64,000 nt of DNA. It comes from Siphonodentalium dalli. Its lineage: Eukaryota > Mollusca > Scaphopoda > Gadilida > Siphonodentaliidae. The position numbers were made by a program, and so were the translations under genes. The DNA is taken from assembly GCA_032622095.1 (NCBI GenBank), contig CP136064.1:214718205-214782204 (forward strand). The letters are read 5' to 3'. Below are positions 40,786-53,378 of this stretch, piece after piece. How positions within the stretch are numbered: the stretch's first letter is position 1; each line of letters starts with the position of its first letter. The notes below the pieces were generated by a model, which made no database searches, was not told the DNA's origin, and saw only the letters and a program-made list of their open reading frames with translations.

Positions 40786-42627
40786 TATTAGAGATGTTAC
40801 TCAATAAGGAGGGTTTTGTGTTACTATTCCATGGCCTTTAATAAAGAGTGTTTATCTTGGTGGTGCTTGCATCATGCATCATGGCTGAAACCTTCACTTC
40901 TGGAAATATTTGGTTTCTTCGAACTTAAAAATGCTTTAAAGGGACACAGTATATTCCAACCTAAATCTTAATTAACGAATTGTGGTGCCGAGAAATAATT
41001 TGAGAGGGTAAGGCAAGGTATTAAAGAGTGAAGTGATAAAAGAATTAATGGAGAAACTCTTTCAGAAATTGTCATAGTCTATATTATCAAATCGAGTCAT
41101 GTCTTTATTCTGAAGGTTCTGTATTAAACCGAAGAATATAATGGAATGGATCGGTTATCTAGTGCTGCAGGATTATGATGATGGACTGACTGGAAGACAA
41201 CTTGTAGAGATTATAACAGTATTTAATGTACCAATGTTCCGATTATTTCACATTAATATAACAAATGTAGAACAGTCTCTTGTGCAGAGGTTCCTTGAGC
41301 AAGTGTACTTAGATTGTCCATGTTAATAATAAGAAACATTATATATATACAGATCAGAGCATAAAGGTAATTAATCAGCTTCAGGCTATAGTGTAATAAT
41401 GTGGATGTTTTGACTATCTGATATAGTTTAAGTTGATATATAGGACATTAATTAGATTAATAGTTAAGATGGTATGATAGTTGGAAAACATGCCCCAACA
41501 ACATTTATGAATGTTTCAAAGTGTGGTCACATTACTATTCCATGGCTGTTTCATAGGTCACATATCCATCCTGGCTCTGAAGAATATCGGGGAATAGGTC
41601 AGTTATCTAGTGCTACAGGATTATAACAGTGTTTGATGTAGAAGCTGGTGTTCCAATTATTTCACATTATTGTAACAAATGTAGAACATAGTCTCTTTTG
41701 CAGCTCGGTTCCTTGAGCAAATGTACTTACATGTAGATTGGCCTTGTTAATAATTAAAGATACTCAATCCGATTCGATTGTCCCCATATCATCAGATTCT
41801 AACAGCAACATTTTTTTAAATGCGCCCTTTAGTTATCAAAATTGATTAATTACCCAAAAATATTGCTAACCAGTCAACTTTAGTATAAAATTGTCCAAAA
41901 CGCGTTATTTATCAACATTTTGTTCAACGAAATATGGCCGGATTGTCAATATGTCTAATGCCAAAGCATCTTGATTTTAGAGTTATCCATCTTCAACCAA
42001 AATTTGGTCCGAGACCATCGGTCTGAGGACTATTTACCAGGCCACCAATAACTAAATATCTCGAGAAATAATAAAAATTGATATCTGATCACTCTGAGCT
42101 TTGATGGGTGGGTTCCTCAACTCAAATCAAATATTTTTTTACCCCGGAAGCCAAAGAAATAGTAATTTGGGAGCACTAATTCAGATTTATATCCATCTTT
42201 AATCAGCCTCGGGCTATAGTATAATAATGTGGTTGTGTTGGCTGTCTGATATAGTTATGTTGATATAAAGGACATTAATTAGATTAATAGATCTATGAGA
42301 TAATATGATAGTTGGACCACATGCCCCAACAACATTTATGAATATTTCATAGTGTGGTCACATTACTATTCCATGGCCATTAGCAATTAATAAAGAGTGT
42401 TTAGATCGGTGCTTGTGTCGTTATGTATTTCATGGCTGAAACCTTTATTTCTGGAAATATTTGGTTTCTTCGAACTTAAAGATGCTTTGAAGGGACAGAG
42501 TTTATTCCAACCTAAATCTTAATTAAGGAATTGTGGTGCCAAAAATTAGTTTGAGAGGGTAAGGCAAGGTAAGAGTGGAGTTATAAAAGATTAATGGAGA
42601 AAATCTTTCACAAATTGTCATAGTCTA

Positions 42628-42785
42628 CAGTAATGGTCTAAATAATTGACTCCTTAACCACAGCAGAATTATGGGTAATTTTTACGGATTTAGTCGGAAA
42701 TATGGCTTGTGATTTCCCACTATATCCTGAAAAATTACCCATAATTCTGCTGTGGTTAACGAGTTGATTATTTAGGGCATTACTG
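42628..42785. mobile_element. TA-target foldback MITE, copy 1 (short centre)
   Basis: CAGTAATGG...CATTACTG with mirror-image arms containing TTAACCACAGCAGAATTATG; TA outside each end. The centre is shortened relative to the full 213-bp form. Confidence 0.9.
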
Positions 42786-42852
42786 TATCTGGTATAAGAG
42801 TGGAGTTATAAAAGATTAATGGAGAAAATCTTTCACAAATTGTCATAGTCTA

Positions 42853-43010
42853 CAGTAATGGTCTAAATAATTGACTCCTTAACCACAGCAGAATTATGGG
42901 TAATTTTTCCGGATTTAGTCGGAAATATGGCTTGTGATTTCCCACTAAATCCTGAAAAATTACCCATAATTCTGCTGTGGTTAACGAGTTGATTATTTAG
43001 GGCATTACTG
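42853..43010. mobile_element. TA-target foldback MITE, copy 2 (short centre)
   Basis: Almost identical to 42628-42785. The flanking AGAGTGGAGTTATAAAAGAT is duplicated too, so copies 1-3 spread by tandem duplication rather than separate insertion. Confidence 0.9.
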
Positions 43011-43077
43011 TATCTGGTATAAGAGTGGAGTTATAAAAGATTAATGGAGAAAATCTTTCACAAATTGTCATAGTCTA

Positions 43078-43290
43078 CAGTAATGGTCTAAATAATTGAA
43101 TCCTTAACCACAGCAGAATTATAGGTAATTTTTCCGGATTTAGTCGGAAATATGGCTTGTTGCCATTCATCGGAAAGCTCTCACTGAGAGCTTTCCGATG
43201 AATGGCAACAAGCCATATTTCCGACTAAATCCGGAAAAATTACCCATAATTCTGCTGTGGTTAAGGAGTCGATTATTTAGACCATTACTG
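43078..43290. mobile_element. TA-target foldback MITE, copy 3 (full 213 bp)
   Basis: Full palindrome with centre AAGCTCTCACTGAGAGCTT. The empty site is visible at 41075-41095 in the paralogous block, confirming a TA duplication. Confidence 0.93.
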
Positions 43291-43795
43291 TATATTATTG
43301 AATCGAGTCATGTCTTTATTCTGAAGGTTCTTTTTTTTTCCGAAGGTTCTTTATATCGACAATATCAAGAATGTTATTTATTACGATGGGTGGATTTAAT
43401 GGTGGAATTCATATAATATAATTTCCCACGTATAACATAGTGACAATCCTTCACTTACAATCTGTAATTACTTGAATGAGGTTCAGTGTCACATCAAGTT
43501 ATTGGTACGGTAGTTTTACATCCCATTCTCGGTGTACATTTTTTCTATGCTGCCGATTTTCAAAACAAATGGAGCCTATTTCTGGAAAATGAGTGCAGTC
43601 TGTCCATTTTGACCCAAGTATTTTCCTTGTCAACTTAGAATTTGCCAATTATTTTTATTTCCAGATGATAACTTTAGTTATAGTTATTAGATTGATTTCA
43701 ACATGTTGCCACAGAATTTCCCATGGCATTGTTTATTGCTGTTGCCATTTTCGATGACTGAATAAAGCCACCTTATTCGGGGGCCATGTGGCATA

Positions 43796-43998
43796 CAGTA
43801 ATGCCCTAAATAATCAACTCTGTAACCACAGCAGAATTATGGGTAACTTTTCAGGATTTAGTCTGAAATATGGCTTGTTGCCATTCATCTGAAAGCTCTC
43901 AGTGAGAGCTTTCCGATGAATGGCAACAAGCCATAAATCCTGAAAAGTTACCCATAATTCTGCTATGGTTAAGGAGTCGATTATTTAGGGCATTACTG
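43796..43998. mobile_element. TA-target foldback MITE, copy 4
   Basis: Same palindromic family with part of one arm missing; it lies about 100 bp upstream of the galactosyltransferase start. Confidence 0.9.
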
Positions 43999-44069
43999 TA
44001 GCTGCCTTTTATTATTGTTATATTTTTACAAAATTACTTTTGCAGCTTGATATCAGCTCCGGGCACAAT

Positions 44070-44099
44070 ATGATGCTGATTTATGTGAGAGAAAGATGA
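44070..44099 (+). promoter_or_regulatory. Upstream ORF overlapping the B4GALT start codon
   Basis: ATGATGCTGATTTATGTG... encodes nine residues and its TGA (44097-44099) overlaps the main ATG (44096-44098) as ATGA. Such an arrangement can lower or couple translation of the main frame, if the transcript includes it. Confidence 0.5.
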
Positions 44100-44285
44100 T
44101 TCGAGTCAGCAAACTAAAGCAATGCCTCTTCTTTTGTGGTACAGCAATCTATGTTGGATTGGTGCTTTTTGCCTTATTTAACTACAGTAGTCGCTGCATA
44201 TTCACATCTCCTGAGCGCTTGCTGCATCAATTCCGGCCTAACCAAAACACAGAGGGAAAATGTGATGTTCAGCTGCATAAACTAG
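44096..44285 (+). CDS. B4GALT: Beta-1,4-galactosyltransferase, exon 1 (start, TM anchor)
   Basis: First coding exon of a six-exon gene (44096-59947) for a 354-residue Golgi enzyme of the beta4-GalT family. These enzymes transfer a hexose (Gal or GalNAc) from the UDP-sugar to GlcNAc- or Glc-type acceptors. The exon encodes a short cytosolic tail (MIRVSKLKQ), one membrane span (LFFCGTAIYVGLVLFALF) and the start of the stem: a type II topology. The donor is CTAG|GTATGG; the exon ends in phase 1. A 9-codon upstream frame (44070-44099) overlaps the ATG. An acceptor-like TTTTGCAG before 44046 suggests an upstream non-coding exon. Paralogue within the family cannot be fixed. Confidence 0.85.
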
Positions 44286-44733
44286 GTATGGCTCAGAACA
44301 CATGGGGTATTATTGATAAAATATTGTATAGTTTGGAGGTTGATATCGTTGACGCTGCATGCACAAGCCTTGAAATTTGTGTGTCTGTCATTTGCAGAAT
44401 GAGGTCCCCAGAGAGTGAATTTAGTGACACTATCATTCATAGCGGCCTGGCATTAACACATTCACCCTCTCGGAACCTCATTCTGCTTAGGCCTCAACTG
44501 CTATGGGAGACCTAGGATCAGATTGAAGTTCCCCAGTTGAAGTTGGTGATGTTCACCCATTAATTGCTTCGGTTATGCAATTTTCTTCAGCAAATTAGGG
44601 GATATAGAAATGAACAGAAGGGAACAATGCCTGCAATGTTTTTTATCATAATCTCATCAAACTAAGGCTTATAATCAGGATTAATCAGGGCTCAAAATGT
44701 TCTGAAATTTCTACTTGTCACATGAGACAGATA

Positions 44734-44946
44734 CAGTAATGCCCTAAATAATCGACTCCTTAACCACAGCAGAATTATGGGTAATTTTTCAGGATTTAGT
44801 CGGAAATATGGCTTGTTGACATTCATTGGAAAGCTCTCAGTGAGAGCTTTCCGATGAATGGCAACAAGCCATATTTCCGACTAAATCCGGAAAAATTACC
44901 CATAATTCTGCTGTGGTTAAGGAGTCGATTATTTAGGGCATTACTG
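44734..44946. mobile_element. TA-target foldback MITE, copy 5
   Basis: Full 213-bp palindrome, CAGTAATGCCCTAAATAATC to its inverse, with TA on both sides, in intron 1. Confidence 0.93.
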
Positions 44947-45070
44947 TAGAATTCTAATGCAACTGCCACTGAATGTACTGCTTCCAATTACCATTTATAG
45001 TTTTTCCCCCAGTCACAAAGTGATAGTGAACAGTTAGAAAGTGACAGTGAACAATCAGATGAGACTGAGA

Positions 45071-45307
45071 TTAACCCTTCCATGACTGGATCTTACTGAA
45101 ACCCTTTGCCAATGCATTCTCTTATATATGCAATTCTCCCATAGGGAGCCTCGCATATATATTAGAGAATACATTGGTCAAACAATATTTACCTTGACCT
45201 TGTTAGCCAGTGCATTCTCTTATATGGGAGACTCGCATATATAAGGGAATGCACTGGCACAGGATCTTTAATGGTGCACCAGCATAGCTCCCGTCATGAA
45301 AGGATTA
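45071..45307. mobile_element. TTAA-flanked (piggyBac-type) MITE
   Basis: TTAACCCTTCCATGACTGG at the left and CATGAAAGGATTAA at the right, each including TTAA. The interior has two imperfect hairpins of the type GCATTCTCTTATATATGC...GAGAATACATTGG. Confidence 0.75.
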
Positions 45308-46808
45308 AATGTAGGTTATAAGCACGGCGTCCGATTTATAAGCGAAATAAAGATCACAAGTGCACAGGTGTTTATGTCACTTGTAAATTGGATGCCGTAC
45401 TTGTAACATAATTATAACACCCAATCAGTCCGAGAAACTTACAATCAGATATGAGTTTCTCTTATCAATGAAAGGTCCACTTAATTTTCGAACCCCCAGA
45501 GTACATTATATAAAATATATGCCATATTATATACCATTTGAAAGAGGAAGCTCCAAAACATTATATTATCAACTTATCGGGTGTAATAAACTGTGGACAT
45601 GTTGTGTTTGTTGAGTTCTGTCATCTAGATTGCAGTAAAAAGCAGTTTTATTTTTCAATGCAGGGGGAATAACTCTATATATTAAAGATAGAGTTCTTCC
45701 TCTTCCATTGAAAAAGTTGGAATGCTATTGCATTATGGGAGCCAAAAGGGGGGGAAGTCATTCTATGATTTCAGCAGTTTTCTATTTCTCTCTGGGTATC
45801 TTCTGAGACACAGATATGTCAAATAGTGATGAATTATAGTATTGTAATCATATTTCATGGCATAGATTGTTATTAAAACCATATATCAAGTCACTATAAA
45901 AAAAATAATCGGCGACTCGAAAATTAAGTGGGCCTTTAAATGTGTGGTCAGTCTCACAAACCTGATCCGGTGATATACCAATCAATACTCCATGGTCGGT
46001 ATTACACCCAGATAGTTCAACGCATTGTATTTGTGCCGAATCATGACATTTCAATTGACTTTTGATTTAATCGTGGATTAATTAGAGAGCCCACTACAAT
46101 TCTATTCTTTTTTGCATTATTCATACATTTCGGATTTATTTATTCCATATATTCCAAGCCGGATTTAAAATATCACAAGCAGCACTTTCGACCAACATAA
46201 GTTATTCAATGGGGTCCAGTTACCGACCTTTATTTACTTTAAATATCTGTTAGTTGTTGTCTGCGCTGTAAAACGGTCTGTTGTTGAATACATTTGTTCA
46301 TTGTGTTGCTGAGTGGAGGGACTACTAAATTTGCCACTGTTCAGGGCAGTAACTGCAGGATTTCGCCGACAAAGGAAATGCCCATACAGCTTGTACGAAT
46401 ACCCCCCAGATCTAAAATTTTAGTATGGCGTATACTCTATTACTTTAATTAATTATTTAGTTATTAACGTTTATATCTTTGGCGTGATGTATCACCTATG
46501 TCTTCCATGTCGCATTTGCTTGTTGTGACAAAACATGATATCACAGCCAAATGATCACATCGGTGCAAAAATAATTTGGTTGAATGAATGGCAGTGCATA
46601 ATTGGTCAATCAAGGTGTAATCACAACAGACCGTTTGATAGAACAGGCGACAACTTAAAGATCTTTACAGTAAAAAAAATTGGTCACCGGACCTCATTAG
46701 ATAACTTCCATTGGTCGAGGGCTTATTTGCATGTTATAAATATCCACTAAGGATCTGCGAAGCTTCAAGATTCAATGGTGGAGATAACCTATATCTATTA
46801 TATTTCAG

Positions 46809-47041
46809 ATCTAGTCAAGTTAGACATTATCAACATTCCACTTATTTCTGAGGTTGAGAAACACAACCCACATGTTAAAAAAGGTGGCAAGTGGCAGCCA
46901 TCAAACTGTGAAGCATGGCAGAAAGTTGCAATTATCATTCCTTACAGAAACAGGTGGAATCATCTGAAGCTCCTACTCAACCGACTCCATACAATGCTCA
47001 AACGCCAGCAAATACACTATAGAATATTTCTTATAGAACAG
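46809..47041 (+). CDS. B4GALT: B4GALT exon 2 (stem and start of catalytic domain)
   Basis: Acceptor TATTTCAG, donor ACAG|GTAATG. Joined in phase 1 to exon 1, it reads DLVKLDIINIPLISEV and then KVAIIIPYRNRWNHL and QQIHYRIFLIEQ. These are the UDP-sugar-binding N-terminal signature (PYRNR..HL) and the following strand of the family. The usual acidic pair after RNR is replaced by Trp-Asn. Confidence 0.92.
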
Positions 47042-49376
47042 GTAATGTAACTTATGAACTGTAAATATAATATCAGCCCTTGAAATTGGCTTCTACATTG
47101 GCTTTTTATATGGCATTACCTTTAACCAATGTATTCTCTTAGATATGCAAGGCTCCCTAAGGGAGACTCGCCTAAATAAAGAATGCATTGGCACAGGGTT
47201 TCTCGCAATATTCCAGGAAGCTCCAGTCATATCTGGTCATATAAGGTATAAAATCACAAACACTGAAAGCTCATATTGTTATCTGGTACACCAGTTGGTT
47301 TAAAAGCCAACTTAATTTTCGAGTCACCGATTAGTTTTTATGTGTACCCATACCATGTATGGTACACATAATACCGACATCCGGATCAACCATCCGTCGT
47401 TCGTCCGTCTGTCTGTCAATCTGTCTGTCTCTGTCCGTAGACATTTGCTATCCGATTCGATTACTCAAGTATTTTTTATTGGATCGTATTCAAATTTCAT
47501 GTGCATGTTTACGATGACACACCCCTCACATGTATAGTTTTTGGTATCGATCGGTTGATCGGTTTAGAAATTATTAACACTTTGCATCCACACATGGGCA
47601 TGTGCTATCCGATGCTATAACCAAAGTGTTTTTTGTCCGATTGTGTTCATATTTGATATGTAGGTTTATGATGACACACCCCTCACCTGTAGGGTTTTTG
47701 TTATCGATTGGTTGATCGGTTTAGAAAATAATTAACCCTTCACACACATGCTATCCGATGCAATAAGTTGAACATATTCATTCTGATCTGCCTCATATTT
47801 CTTACCTATGTCTTTCTTTGCACGTTCTTCATCTGTATGGATTTTGGTATCGTTTAGTTAACCCTTTCTGCTCTTGTTTTTAAATAGAATTCATCCAAGC
47901 CCTGTTGACTTAAATATTTTTCATCTGATCAGCACCAAATTTGGTACATACGGTCCTCACCCCGAAATACAGATCAAGTTCGAATTAGAGTTTGATCCGG
48001 TATATTTTAACAGAGTTATGGCCATTTAAAATTCAAGTAACTGATAATGTAATTAATGCCTGCACTGTGAGCTTAGAAGAGAACTTATATCACACAGAGA
48101 GTGTATTATTGGCAATGAGTTATGTTTAGCTGGACACTAGATCGATAGATGATAGCATGGCTAGCTGAGTCTGTTGATAAAATCTGTCAAAACTGTGATT
48201 GATGACTATCTGGTCCAGTTCTGTTTTCTGTGCAATATTAAGTTAACCCCTTTGTTGAAACTGGTTCATGAAATTAGAGACTGACTTATTGTACCGTATG
48301 GCTTTCTAAATCCAATGACATGCTTTTTATAGACTTTTTGTGTTTATCAGTTCATTAGTTTGGGTAAGATTAACCCCATTCTATCTGATTTCATAACTCA
48401 AATATTTCCATTGATTATGTTTATAGTTCTTGGCATAGTTTATGATAACACACCCCTAACCTGCATAGTGAGGGTCATTTGGTTTATTTGCTTAAAAATA
48501 TTAACTTCCTCCACCAATCCTGTTGACACAATGTGATTAAATATTTTTCACACGATCACTATATAAATAATTGCATCCATGTTAATGATGACACATTCTT
48601 CACCTATACAGATTTTGGTATCGATTGATGGTTTTGAAAATATTAACCATAACTTTAATTATATTTCCGCTGTTTACATACATTATATCTTTCCAATGAT
48701 CAGCTTAGAAGATAATTAACCCACCCAATTCCATAGTCATACAGTATGCTATCCAATGTAATGAATCTAATATTTTCTATCTGACCAATCTCATATTCTA
48801 CTTCTAGCTATCTGAAAATTCTGCATTAAAACATTTTATATCCAATCATTATCAATCATTTTATATCCAGGTCTATATATCCCTCACTTGTATAGTTGGG
48901 AAATATTAACCCTTTTCTCCCATCTAAATGATCCCATGAATTTTTAATATGCAGCTAACACAAAACATAATAGAAAAAAATTACTATAATAAAAAAAAAC
49001 ATAATATGTTAAGTCTCACATTCTAATGTAATAAGCAAATAAATGGAGTTGCTATGATGTTTATCTACTTAATATCTTGTTACTATTTTGTCTTTAACTG
49101 CTATGGTGCTTCTCTCTGACTAATTAGCTTTATCACTCTATAAGACATATCTGTGTTGGAGTGACCTAATGCCACATCCATGTTCCTATTGTGTTTATGT
49201 GAGCAAGGTGCCCAATAAGTCTGATTCCACTTGTGACCTTAATAGTAAGGTGTGAATTGTTGAAACTTTTGTACTCATGAAAAGGTTGGTGTAAGGATTT
49301 ATTAAAATAGTTAATCGGTATTGCCAAGGTATGGGTTAAACATCTGCCGATCGTGATCGTCCTCTCGTTTTATATT

Positions 49377-49486
49377 CTCAGTGAGAGCTTTCCGATGAAT
49401 GGCAACAAGCCATATTTCTGACTAAATCCTGAAAAATTGCCCACAATTCTGCTGTGGTTAAGGAGTCGATTATTTATGACATTACT
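49377..49486. mobile_element. Half copy of the foldback MITE, copy 6
   Basis: Only the right arm, from the centre CTCAGTGAGAGCTT to CATTACTG, in intron 2. Confidence 0.85.
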
Positions 49487-49757
49487 GTATGATCGATAAG
49501 TAGCACATGGTGTTATTACATAAGCCATCATAAGGTGGATGAAATTGCTCGGTCCTCAAAACATACAATGAATTTATTTAACATCTTTGCTGTTATAGTT
49601 ATGTAAAGCTTATGTTTTAATTTGCATTGATATATTGCCTTTTACATTTTACTTAGAATCTATAACTTTTCAAAGGTATTCTCCTATATCAAAAGTTTCC
49701 TCTCAGACTGTGGCTCACCCACATAATATTGTTCAAAAATGGCAACTACATGGGGTA

Positions 49758-51566
49758 CAGTAATGCCCTAAATAATCGACTCCTTAACCACACCAGAATT
49801 ATGGGTAACTTTTCAGGATTTAGTCGGCAATATGGCTTGTTGCCATTCATCGGAAAAGTTACCCATAATTCTGCTGTGGTTAACAGGCTAGGGGCAATTA
49901 CTTGTGAATGTAATTAATTACAATTACAATTACTTCCAACATTGTTCAATTACAATTTCAATTCCCATTACATCTATTTCACAATGTAATTAATTACTTT
50001 GAAATGTAATTCAATTACAATTACATTTCAGTACAGAATTGAAGTAGGAACACTTTTTATTTATATGAACTTTATTTGATAACAAAACATAAATTTAATA
50101 CAAGTAAGATAAAATACACAAGAAGCACAATAATGAAGCACACTTGGTACAGAGCAGCCAATGTACTGAGTCCAGAATAGGTGTTCGTAGAACTGAGCGA
50201 ATCATGATTTGTAGCTGGCAATTCCAGCATGTTGAATTGGCAGCTTGTAGCCGGGGTTGATCTTCTAGAAATTGGGATGATATCAGAGATTTGTGAACTT
50301 TGCTAACTATCTTAAATGCTTTGGCATTCTTGGCTGATGTTTTTTGCATTCTGAAAGACTCTAGGTTGTTGGTCACTTGCTGATGGTGCTTATGTAAATG
50401 GATTCATAGACATAAAATAATAATAAAGTGAGTAGATGGGCGCAAAGCGCCCAGGATGGTCGAAAAGATCGAGTGATCTTCTCCTTCACCCCAAATGCTT
50501 TCACTATAAAATGAAAAAATAACAGAGTATTTTAGTAACACATACATGTATCCATCATTTAATTATTAAGGAAATAAGCCTGTCTCAGTAAGTCAGACAC
50601 ACAGCCAGGCCATTGTAAAGGACAATGAGATAATCAACACTCTGATTGTTAATTAGAGTCATAAACATAATTAGCCTTTGTGGCCACCAGCTTACTGGTG
50701 ACACAATGCCTCCACTAGACACTGCTAATTGGGGGATTATTCAGGCAGATATTTGTCATCAGTTGCAAATTAGAAGTGACAAGAAACAATGCATATACCA
50801 ATACCACCATATGACTGAAGTAATATGTCAATGGAATTAAACAATACTAATACATAGAAATAGAAACTTACCTTCAGATGTGTCACAAAATTGGAGGTAA
50901 CTTTTTTGGAACTGTAGATTGTAGTTGGGCAAAATTTGCACTTCGCTTTCATAGGGCATGATGTGTCTTTCTGCAAATCAAAATGCTGCCAGATTTCTTG
51001 TAGACATCCTCATAGCATTAGCAATGGTTGTTATGAATGTCTACCATAGCATATATACCATATCAGATGGAGATAATGAAACATGATCATAAGAGTGATC
51101 TATTATAGTGATCTAATGTCAATTATTTTAAGTTAGTTTCTCATTGTATTTATCAAAACAATCCTTCTACCTCAAAGGTAACCAATGCTTAAGCAAACAA
51201 ACATGAGGTGTCAACAGAATTCACCATTGAGACACAGTGGATAAAAACTCAGTGTTGTGACAACATAGTGATAACAAGTCACCAGACTTACACAATTTGG
51301 AAAAAAACATTTGAAGAAACCATTGGATGAATCATGAAAGAGAACTTTGAGAAGAAACAAGTACCTGTGATTTTGATGTAATTGAATTAGACCCTAATTA
51401 CAATTACATCCTAACCAATTACAATTGCATGTAATTGAGAATAAACTCAATTACCAATTACATGCAATTACTTGAAAAAATGTAATTAATTACAGTCAAT
51501 TACAATTACATATTACAATTACCCCATCCCTGGTGGTTAAGGAGTCAATTATTTAGAGCATTACTG
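49758..51566. mobile_element. Foldback MITE copy 7, split by a hAT element
   Basis: The MITE left part ends at GTGGTTAA (49876-49883) and resumes at the duplicated GTGGTTAA (51533-51540), ending CATTACTG. The intervening 1,649 bp is a hAT insertion. Confidence 0.9.
49884..51532 (-). mobile_element. Degraded hAT transposon nested in the MITE
   Basis: An 8-bp duplication, GTGGTTAA, and ends beginning CAGG (CAGGCTAGGGGCAATTAC and CAGGGATGGGGTAATTG) identify a hAT element. Both ends run into TGTAATTAATTACAATTAC repeats. On the minus strand there are remnants of a BED zinc finger (CKFCPTTIYSSKKVTSNFVTHLK region, 50870-50960) and of transposase (LQAANSTCWNCQLQ, about 50180-50260). Confidence 0.88.
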
Positions 51567-51718
51567 TAGTTTCCAGTCAGTCAAAATTTTGTTGATGTGA
51601 ACATATTTTTAGGGGATCTCAAAATCGTGTTAGAGCACAACCACGAAAATGGTACCACCGCAAACAAAATTCTTTTACAGTAATATAAGTTCTCACTATG
51701 ATTTGATTTTGTATGTAG

Positions 51719-51906
51719 GCATGGGATGAAAAATTCAACAGAGGAAAGCTGATGAACCTTGGTTATCTGGAAGCATTAAAGTTTGAGAATTATGACTGCT
51801 ATGTGTTTCAAGATGCTGATTTGTTACCTGAACACGACAGGAATTTATACATGTGTGATCAGCACGCACGGCATTTAGCATCAGCCATCGATGAAATGAG
51901 ATACCA
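51719..51906 (+). CDS. B4GALT: B4GALT exon 3 (DXD-containing core)
   Basis: Acceptor TATGTAG, donor CCA|GTGAGT. Begins in phase 0 (AWDEKFNRGKLMNLGYLEAL) and contains CYVFQDADLLPEHDRNLY. The Asp-Ala-Asp is the metal-binding DXD motif. FNRGKLMN corresponds to the conserved FNRAKLLN-type block. Confidence 0.94.
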
Positions 51907-53173
51907 GTGAGTTATATCAGGAATAATTCTTGTTTCATTAGAACTTTTCATTTATAACTCATAACCTTAATCTATACAAGACTTATTTCTTATAATTTAA
52001 TCCCAGTATTGGTCAAAGACATATAGTTTTCCCCCAATATATTTTCATAAAAATAGAAAAAAGTTGGTGATCAACAATTATCACGATGGGGAGTCACGTG
52101 GTTTTCGAGGTTGGTGAGTACCACGATTTCAACATGGTCGAGGCGAGTGAAAACGCACACAAATATAATATATGAGGAACTGACCTAAAACATAGTATTT
52201 TGACTGTTACAAGCATAATGCTAGTTTATTTTTAAAACAAGTTGATACCTTATTTGTTCGGAAATACTCAGTAGTTTTCTATAACATTCTAACCAAAGTT
52301 GCCAGTCAGAGGTTTTCATGGAATAAACGGGTCCATACATCTAGGAGAATCCTTCGACTGACAACTTTGGTGAGAATGTTAGAGCAAACGACTGAGTTTG
52401 GACACAAATGAGGTATCAGTTTGTTTCAAAAATAGTAAATCATATGCTCCTAGCTGCCAAAATACTATGTAATATATCATATCCTAGTTTATTATCTTTT
52501 TCCTAGTTTCTGGTCATGTTTGCAATCGCCTCGGCCATCAACTCACCCACCGTGAATTATGTCTTGGGACAAACACCTGTCAATCACACACCCAATTGAA
52601 GAGAAACTTTGTTTTCATTGATTGATCAACTTAAATTAGCAAAGATGGCATCTCGCCAAACACGTGCGGGCTGCTGTCTTAGCATTTCTTTGCACACATC
52701 TTATCAGATTTATTTCTGTGGAACTGTTATTCAGATTTAATTTCTAGGACCAAACACAAACAAAAACACAGACCAAACAAAAAATTTCTCGCCAAACAAG
52801 TGTGGGCTGCTGTCTTAGCATTTCTTTGCACACATCTTATCAGATTTATTTCTGTGGAACTGTTATTCGGATTTAATTTCTAGGACGGCGGGGCTTTCCC
52901 AATATGACGTAATAAATTATTTTCAAATATGGAGCACATACAACATGTACCTGGTGTAGCAAATATGTGTCAGAATCGTATTCAATTGTATCGATAAAAA
53001 CAACAAAATGCAAACGAATAATCAGTAGTAAATATCATTGACTGATAAAAACTCAAAGATAATGTCTCCTAAATTACAATGAAGTATAATGAAATATGAA
53101 TCTGTCGCCTGCATTCTGTAATTTGTAGTGTTTCTTTGCACAGGAAAATTGTCAATGACCTGCGATCATGCTA

Positions 53174-53378
53174 CAGTAATGCCCTAAATAATCGACTCCT
53201 TAACCACAGCAGAATGATGGGTAATTTTTCAGGAATTAGTCAGAAATATGGCTTGTTGCCATTTATCGGAAAGCTCTCAGTGAGAGCTTTCCGATAAATG
53301 GCAACAAGCCATATTTCCGACTAGATCCTGAAAAATTACCCATAATTCTGCTGTGGTTAAGGAGTTGATGCATTACTG
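53174..53378. mobile_element. TA-target foldback MITE, copy 8
   Basis: Near-complete palindrome, slightly shortened at the right end, in intron 3. Confidence 0.9.

Larger units (their letters stand above)
40786..43400. repeat. Local segmental duplication carrying MITE copies
   Basis: Blocks near 40790-41130 and 42360-43340 share long similarity (for example ATTCCATGGCC...AATAAAGAGTGTTTA, CTGGAAATATTTGGTTTCTTCGAACTTAAA, and CGAGTCATGTCTTTATTCTG), with a shorter relative at 41550-41760. The first block lacks the foldback MITE; the second holds three tandem copies. Between them, 41752-42185 is a separate repeat related to 59150-59305. Confidence 0.8.
44286..46808 (+). other. B4GALT intron 1
   Basis: 2.5 kb with a foldback MITE (44734-44946), a GAATGAGGTCCCCAGAG repeat (44372-44515) and a TTAA-flanked MITE (45071-45307). 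No other coding sequence. Confidence 0.75.
47042..51718 (+). other. B4GALT intron 2
   Basis: 4.7 kb. Bases 47360-48900 are degenerate tandem-like repeats of the type TTTTGGTATCGAT(C/T)GGTTGATCGG and GATGACACACCCCTCAC, roughly 150-bp spaced, after a GTCTGTCTGTC tract. Then come the half MITE and the MITE/hAT nest. Confidence 0.7.

Noticed and set aside
44286-44515. Continuation of B4GALT exon 1 to 44515
   Set aside because: A good donor at 44286 splices in phase to exon 2, and the sequence beyond is a GAATGAGG repeat.
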